This document shows positions 58,975 through 64,000 of a stretch of 64,000 bases of DNA, piece after piece. The notes beneath the pieces were generated by a model that saw only the letters and a list, made by a program, of their open reading frames with translations, searched no databases and was not told where the DNA came from. Numbering within the stretch: the first letter of the stretch is position 1; each line of letters starts with the position of its first letter. Origin of the DNA: Aldehydirespirator sp963667505. GTDB lineage: Bacteria; Actinomycetota; Acidimicrobiia; Acidimicrobiales; Aldehydirespiratoraceae. The stretch lies in the NCBI GenBank assembly GCA_963667505.2, contig OY763490.2, forward strand, positions 1,674,001-1,738,000, read 5' to 3'. The translations under genes were made by a program, and so were the position numbers.

Positions 58975-61929
58975 ATGAGACTGATGCTTCGGTGTGGAAG
59001 TGTCGCTTCAGCGTTGGCGTTGTTCGCCGCGATGCTGGCGGCCAGCCCATCGGCCGCGGAGATCGCCGATGCGGCCGAGGCCCCGGCGGGGGTCGTCGAC
59101 CCGCAGGCCGTTCGGGTCGAGAAGGCAGCCGCGAGCCTGCAGGCCGAGTCAGCGGTGGAGGTTTCGGCGCTGACCGGGCCGGCGGCTGTCGGCGAGCCGG
59201 CGGCGGCTGGGGTTGTGGTGCAGGCGTCGTCGGGTCTGTGCGATGTTTCTGGGGTTTCGCAGTTCGGTGATGTGGCCGCAGGCGGTTATGGGGCGGATCA
59301 TATTCTGTGTGCTCGGGCTCTGGGCCTGACCAGGGGCAAGGCTGATGGCAGTTTTGGTCCTGACGATGATTTGACGCGTGAGCAGATGGCCGCGTTCTTG
59401 GTGCGGTTGTGGCGTGATGTGCTCGACGGGGACTGCCCGCAGGGCGTCTCTCACAGTTTTGGGGATGTAGCCGGCAGTTTCGCGGAGGCTGATATCGAGT
59501 GCCTGTTCGGGTTGGGGATCACCAAGGGCACGACGCCGTCGACGTTCTCTCCTGGGGCGACGTTGAGCACGGCCGCGGTGACGCTGTTCGTGGCACGGCT
59601 TCTGGTGCGCACGGGGGCGGCGACGTGTGACCTGTCCGCAGACGAGTTCGAGCGCGCGGCGGTGTGTCTGGCCGGTCTGGGGGTGGCCGCGTCTGCTGAC
59701 GAGGCGCTCGCGCCGGTGGCCGCCACCCGGGCGATGATGGCGGTGTACCTGGTCGGCGCATGGCATCACGCCTCAGGTCGGGGCCAGCCTCCGGAGAGCG
59801 CGACCCGGCCGGTGGTGAGCGCGGTGGTCACCAACGACGCGCCTTTGGTTGTGGACCATCCGGCAGGCCTGTCGGTGAGCGTGCCGGTGGGCGCGCTGCC
59901 GGATTCGGCGCGGCTGGTGGTGACTGAGGTCACCGCGGTGCCGCCTGCCAGCGACCGTGTGGAGTTGGCAGGCCCGGTGCTCGACGTGCGAGTGTTCACC
60001 GCCTCCGGCGAGGAGATCACAGAGTTGGACGTGCCAGCGCAGCTGCGGTTGCCTGTGCCTCCAGGCGGCGGCGAGGGCGTGCTGATCGCCTACTACCACG
60101 AGGTCCTTCAGACGTGGGTCCCGGTGGCCACTCGTGTGCAGGACGGCGACCTGGTAGCCGAGCTGGACCACTTCACTCTGGTCGTGGCGTCGAATCTGTG
60201 GAATCGGTTCAAGCGCCTGTGGGGCAGCGTCAAGGAGTTCTGGAACAGCCATGTCGTGGAGACCCGCATCCCCGAGAAGGACAGGCCGAAATGCTCCGGA
60301 GCCGTGCCGGGCTGGGTCGTGAGCGACGACCTCGTCGATGAACACGGGGAGCTGTTGGCCTGCGCGTTCTCCAGAGGCGACGCGCTCGCGTTGAAGGTGG
60401 CCAACAACCGCGGCTACCCGATTGTGGTCCGCCAAGGCGGCACCGGCGCGGTCGCCGAGCCCGGCGACACCCGATCCGTGGTGACCGAACTGTACCAGTG
60501 GCTCTATGGGCTGTTCTATAGCGAGCAGCCCGGCGACACCGTGCTGAGAGGCCTCGAGGAGGTCTCCTTTGGCCTGAACCAGCCCCAAACCGCAGACGGC
60601 CGCCAGCAGACCACCAAGATGCACGCCCTCTCAGAGGAATGGGGATGGGTGTTCTCGCTGGTAGGCACGGCCATTGACACCGCCATACCAGCAGAGGAAG
60701 TAGGCGACGTGCTAGACGTGCTGCTCGAGAGCGTGCCTAGTGTCCAAGGAGCGGTGTGCGGTACTAGGAAAGCCGAAGCGAGTGTAGTCCAATGCACCAT
60801 CGACCGGCTCGCACAGGTCACGGAAATCATCACCGACCGTCTCCAGCACAATCATAAGCTTCTAGCGAAAGTAACCAGACTGCTCGGAACTGTCCTGAGT
60901 AGTCTGAACCCGCTGCTCGGAGCGATCACGAAAGGCAAAGACATGCTCTCGGGAGCGGCCAAAGCCGTCGATCTCTTCAACTCCATAGATGAGAACGACC
61001 CGATCGAAATCACATACCAAACCAAGGTCAAGACCTCTGACAGACCAACAGACTCCCCAGTCGATCTGAAGGTCAGCCCCAGCGGTAACGCCACCCTCTC
61101 CGCGGGCTGGTGGCATTCGTGTGGGGTCCGTGACAGTGGTGCGGTCGAATGTTGGGGCTACGACACCAACGGAGAGTCGAGCCCGCCCCCTGGAGGCTTC
61201 ACCTCAGTTTCCGCGGGCGGAGCGCATTCGTGCGGCCTGCGCTCCAACAGCGCAGCCACATGCTGGGGCGACAACGAGTTTGGTCAGACGGACGTTCCCG
61301 ACGGGAGCTTCAAGACCGTGTCAGCAGGGTTCTGGCATTCGTGCGGGGTGCTCGCCGACAACACCGTCAGATGCTGGGGAGACAACGATTACGGCCAGTC
61401 CACCGCGCCTTCAGGCACCTTCACATCGGTGTCGGCCGCTTGGGAGCATTCCTGCGGCTTGCGAACCGACGGCACCGTCACATGCTGGGGCAGCAACCGA
61501 GACCGCCAGGCTCGTGCGCCCTCCGGGATCTTCGCATCCGTCTCCGCAGGCCGTCTGCATTCCTGCGGCCTGCGAACCGACGGCACGGTCACATGCTGGG
61601 GCGACAGCGACCACGGCCAAACCGCCGTACCCTCAGGCAATTATCTTTCCGTGTCCGCCGGGCGTCGCCATTCCTGCGGCCTCCGCGGCGACGGTAGGGT
61701 CATCTGCTGGGGAAATAACGACCATGGCCAGGCCAATCCGCCCTCCGGCACCTTCACATCCGTGTCGGCTGGCTACGACCACTCCTGCGGACTGCGCACG
61801 GATCGCACAGTCTCGTGCTGGGGAGGCAACGACTACGGCGAGGCGAACCCGCCCAGCGGGTTGTTCACACGACCGCCCACCAGCGCAAGCACGAGCGGCT
61901 TCCGCGGGGGGCACGCTCAAGTCCGTTGA
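58975..61929 (+). CDS. Secreted protein with SLH-like domains and seven RCC1-type repeats
   Basis: A 984-residue exported protein from ATG 58975; the signal is SVASALALFAAMLAASPSAA. Residues ~85-265 form three SLH-like modules (GYGADHILCARALGLTRGKA, DDDLTREQMAAFLVRLWRD; GLGITKGTTPSTFSPGATLS) for envelope attachment. A beta-rich region follows (HPAGLSVSVPVGALPDSARL, ~295, ZU5-like) and a helical part of unknown type (~450-690). The C-terminus has seven ~39-residue RCC1/BLIP-II-type repeats, each with HSCGLR...CWG and two cysteines. Such propellers mediate binding. GAGGGG precedes the start by ~11 nt; GTG 58972 is an alternative. Confidence 0.85.
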   Translation: MRLMLRCGSVASALALFAAMLAASPSAAEIADAAEAPAGVVDPQAVRVEKAAASLQAESAVEVSALTGPAAVGEPAAAGVVVQASSGLCDVSGVSQFGDVAAGGYGADHILCARALGLTRGKADGSFGPDDDLTREQMAAFLVRLWRDVLDGDCPQGVSHSFGDVAGSFAEADIECLFGLGITKGTTPSTFSPGATLSTAAVTLFVARLLVRTGAATCDLSADEFERAAVCLAGLGVAASADEALAPVAATRAMMAVYLVGAWHHASGRGQPPESATRPVVSAVVTNDAPLVVDHPAGLSVSVPVGALPDSARLVVTEVTAVPPASDRVELAGPVLDVRVFTASGEEITELDVPAQLRLPVPPGGGEGVLIAYYHEVLQTWVPVATRVQDGDLVAELDHFTLVVASNLWNRFKRLWGSVKEFWNSHVVETRIPEKDRPKCSGAVPGWVVSDDLVDEHGELLACAFSRGDALALKVANNRGYPIVVRQGGTGAVAEPGDTRSVVTELYQWLYGLFYSEQPGDTVLRGLEEVSFGLNQPQTADGRQQTTKMHALSEEWGWVFSLVGTAIDTAIPAEEVGDVLDVLLESVPSVQGAVCGTRKAEASVVQCTIDRLAQVTEIITDRLQHNHKLLAKVTRLLGTVLSSLNPLLGAITKGKDMLSGAAKAVDLFNSIDENDPIEITYQTKVKTSDRPTDSPVDLKVSPSGNATLSAGWWHSCGVRDSGAVECWGYDTNGESSPPPGGFTSVSAGGAHSCGLRSNSAATCWGDNEFGQTDVPDGSFKTVSAGFWHSCGVLADNTVRCWGDNDYGQSTAPSGTFTSVSAAWEHSCGLRTDGTVTCWGSNRDRQARAPSGIFASVSAGRLHSCGLRTDGTVTCWGDSDHGQTAVPSGNYLSVSAGRRHSCGLRGDGRVICWGNNDHGQANPPSGTFTSVSAGYDHSCGLRTDRTVSCWGGNDYGEANPPSGLFTRPPTSASTSGFRGGHAQVR

Positions 61930-61976
61930 CAGGAAAATCCCTTACACATCTTATAGCGTAATGAAAGATGGGGCGA

Positions 61977-64000
61977 ATGATGAAACGCACAACACTGACC
62001 CGCCAGAAGCTAGTCCGCTCAAGCCTAACAGCCGTCCTAATACTTGTTCTAGTTGCAGCATCGGTTGTCGCCGTGCCCAAGACTGCTACGGCCAAACACC
62101 TGTCCGCATGCCAAGACATCACGGTAGTCTTCGCGCGGGGATCCGGTCAAGGTCTGAGCGACACTGAGCAGCGGGCCTTCACCTCTGAGATTACCTACCG
62201 ATTGAATCGACCGGCAAACGGGACAGTTCGGCCTATCCGTTGGCAGTCATATGAGTTGGGCGATCATTCTCATAGCGCCTCCGCCCGCTACCCAGCGACC
62301 GGACCCGGACTCCTGAAGCTGGCCGAGGCAGCCGGTGCAGAAGGGCTGAAGGCGCCTTCTGACTATCGTGCCTCTGTTGATCAGGGCGTCAGCGAACTCG
62401 TGGAGTATCTGTCCAGGCGGGCGCAAGCTTGTCCGGACGAGTTGTTCCTCCTGGCCGGATATTCTCAGGGTGCACAGGTGGTCGGAGAGGGGCTCTTCGC
62501 AATCAACCAGAGCGTACGAGATAGGATTCTACACGTAGCGCTATTCGGCGACCCGAAACTGCATCTGCCCGAAGGCACGGGCTCAGAATTGCCTGACGCC
62601 TGCTCCGGCACGAAATCGCCATGGCGACGCGGGGGTGTGAGTTGCCTCACTGACGGTGGGATCTTGGGTTCAAGAACTCCATACTTGCCAGCTGACATAG
62701 AGTCGAGGGTTGGTTCTTGGTGTAACGCCAATGATTACGTCTGCAACAGCAACCCATTGGACGGAACGGACAATCAGTCTGGACATAACAGCTATGCGGA
62801 TATCGACATTCCGGAGGCAGTGAGGGAGGCTGTCGAGACGACCAATTCCCGTTTGCCGGATTACAACTTCGATGCGAGCGTTGAGTACTATGAATTCAAA
62901 GAAGGCATCAAGGGTGAGAATGTCGCCATCTTGCTCGATAGCAGCGGGTCAATGGGCGACGAAATCGAAGAGGCCAAGAGTATCGCTCAGGATATGGCCG
63001 TCGATATCATTGCCCGTGGCGGAAAGGTCGCGTTGGTCGAGTATCGGGATCGACATGATGACTTTGTGGCGGAGGTGCGGGTCGAGCTTACCGATGATCA
63101 CGACGAACTAGGTAAGGCACTAAGTCGCGTCAGTGCTCACGGAGGCGATGACTCACCTGAGGCCCTGCTCACGGCGATGATGACGGCATTCGACGATCTC
63201 GACTGGGATAAGGGTGCACTGAAATCGGCCATAGTAATAACAGATGCTGGATATCATGATCCAGATCTGGCAGAAGGATGGACTCGCAAGCAGGTCGTAC
63301 GTAGAAGTCAAGAGATCGATCCGGTCAATATCTATCCAATAATTCGTTCCGGCATCAGTTCGCTTTATGATTCGCTGGCTCACGAAACAGCGGGTGTCAT
63401 AATTTCGGCTGATGATGGAGTCGGGGATACGCTATTCAACATCCTCGATGATATAGGCTCACGTCCGATCGTTGCCTTTGAACTCGACTTCTATGCGGGC
63501 AATGTTTCAGATGTCTTCAACTTCCAAGTCGATGTCTGGAGTCTGCACGACGACATCACCCGTTATGATTGGGACTTCGATGGCGACGGCGCTCGAGATG
63601 CCACCACCACTCTTCCGCAAGCGCAGTGGACATACGGAAGGAACTTCCGGGGAATGGCGGAAGTCAGAGCCATCTCGGAGTCGTCCTTTGCCGGAAACGC
63701 TACGGTTCCGGTCTTCGTATCGGAATCGCCGCTTGATTTTCGCCCAGGCGCTCCTACAGAGTTGACGGCCGAAGTTGTCCAGGTGGGAACCTTCAGTCGA
63801 CGGGTGGAACTGAACTGGTCTGCCCCGGCGGAGGGAGGACCCTATGATGGCTTCAAGGTCACCGTCGGAAACTCGTCGCCGTCCATTCATGTCCAAGCTT
63901 CGAATCGTCCGACGCTATTGGTCAAGAATGTTCCGCTTACGTCGACCACCATTCTTGTTCAGGCATACAACGATGCCGGGCTCGGTGACGCAGCTGCGAT
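61977..64000 (+). CDS. Secreted cutinase-like esterase fused to VWA, PKD-like and FN3-like domains (partial)
   Basis: A frame of at least 674 codons running off the window. Signal: SSLTAVLILVLVAASVVAVP. Cutinase domain: ACQDITVVFARGSGQGLS (~47), nucleophile Ser in LLAGYSQGAQVV (~162), catalytic Asp in WCNANDYVCN (~252) and His in SGHNSYADI (~269), a complete triad layout. VWA domain (~315-480): MIDAS-type VAILLDSSGSMGDEI, then SAIVITDAGYHDPD. A PKD-like DWDFDGDGARDATTT (~530) and an FN3-like ELNWSAPAEGGPYDGFKVTV (~605) follow. Codon use is clearly less GC-rich than in the catabolic genes. Likely extracellular binding and hydrolysis of esters; substrate unknown. Confidence 0.85.
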   Translation, partial: MMKRTTLTRQKLVRSSLTAVLILVLVAASVVAVPKTATAKHLSACQDITVVFARGSGQGLSDTEQRAFTSEITYRLNRPANGTVRPIRWQSYELGDHSHSASARYPATGPGLLKLAEAAGAEGLKAPSDYRASVDQGVSELVEYLSRRAQACPDELFLLAGYSQGAQVVGEGLFAINQSVRDRILHVALFGDPKLHLPEGTGSELPDACSGTKSPWRRGGVSCLTDGGILGSRTPYLPADIESRVGSWCNANDYVCNSNPLDGTDNQSGHNSYADIDIPEAVREAVETTNSRLPDYNFDASVEYYEFKEGIKGENVAILLDSSGSMGDEIEEAKSIAQDMAVDIIARGGKVALVEYRDRHDDFVAEVRVELTDDHDELGKALSRVSAHGGDDSPEALLTAMMTAFDDLDWDKGALKSAIVITDAGYHDPDLAEGWTRKQVVRRSQEIDPVNIYPIIRSGISSLYDSLAHETAGVIISADDGVGDTLFNILDDIGSRPIVAFELDFYAGNVSDVFNFQVDVWSLHDDITRYDWDFDGDGARDATTTLPQAQWTYGRNFRGMAEVRAISESSFAGNATVPVFVSESPLDFRPGAPTELTAEVVQVGTFSRRVELNWSAPAEGGPYDGFKVTVGNSSPSIHVQASNRPTLLVKNVPLTSTTILVQAYNDAGLGDAAA

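Overview
This window reads as chromosomal DNA of a high-GC actinobacterium, most likely an uncultured Acidimicrobiia-like lineage; that placement is an inference from gene content, not from a marker gene. Signs are the very high GC, a mycobacterial-type SOS mutasome (imuA', imuB, dnaE2) behind CGAAC-N4-GTTCG LexA boxes, CarD, two LLM-class (F420/FMN-type) oxidoreductases, CaiB/BaiF CoA-transferases with several acyl-CoA dehydrogenases, and a recurrent leaderless promoter pattern (TANNNT, 6-7 nt, then the start codon).

Layout. 1-2.9 kb: N-acyl-D-amino-acid deacylase (cut by the window edge) and a family-5 solute-binding lipoprotein. 3.1-5.9 kb: LexA-boxed imuA' and a damaged imuB carrying an in-gene 15-bp minisatellite. 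6.0-12.7 kb: a 2,219-residue secreted protein (cadherin-like, arylsulfotransferase-like, Calx-beta-like, SLH-like repeats). 12.7-14.8 kb: a second, collapsed imuA'/imuB copy, then a vapBC-mazEF toxin-antitoxin cluster whose mazF is split into two halves lying in circularly permuted order, each bounded by the same 13-bp repeat. 14.9-19.6 kb: SAM methyltransferase, small membrane protein and a membrane-anchored sulfatase-fold protein, probably envelope modification. 19.6-26 kb: a patch of small accessory genes and debris (hicA with a chimeric hicB, truncated AAA ATPases, an XRE/nucleotidyltransferase pair, an RCC1-repeat remnant) surrounding SOS-controlled dnaE2.

26-58.5 kb is mostly catabolic: two divergent GH3 glycosidases; M20 peptidase; an enamidase-like amidohydrolase; LLM oxidoreductase; an SsuABC/NMT1-type ABC importer with a divergent GntR regulator; a TPP enzyme; CaiB/BaiF CoA-transferases; 5'-nucleotidase-like and CarD genes; thiolase, SDR, LLM and methyltransferase in one operon; ArsI/CadI-like VOC protein; cyclase; CitE/HpcH lyase; three acyl-CoA dehydrogenases; tRNA-Pro; and a molybdenum hydroxylase. 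Together they suggest import and CoA-dependent degradation of carboxylic or N-heterocyclic compounds, with sugar release by the GH3 pair. 58.9-64 kb: secreted proteins again, an SLH-like/RCC1-repeat protein and a cutinase-VWA-PKD-FN3 fusion that runs off the window.

Across the window there is a great deal of small-scale repetition: five copies of a 49-50 bp nested-palindrome element, tandem duplications of gene 3' ends, minisatellites of 9-15 bp inside and between genes, and two genes (imuB, one acyl-CoA dehydrogenase) broken by single-base shifts in repeat or homopolymer tracts. Those shifts could be genuine or sequencing errors.
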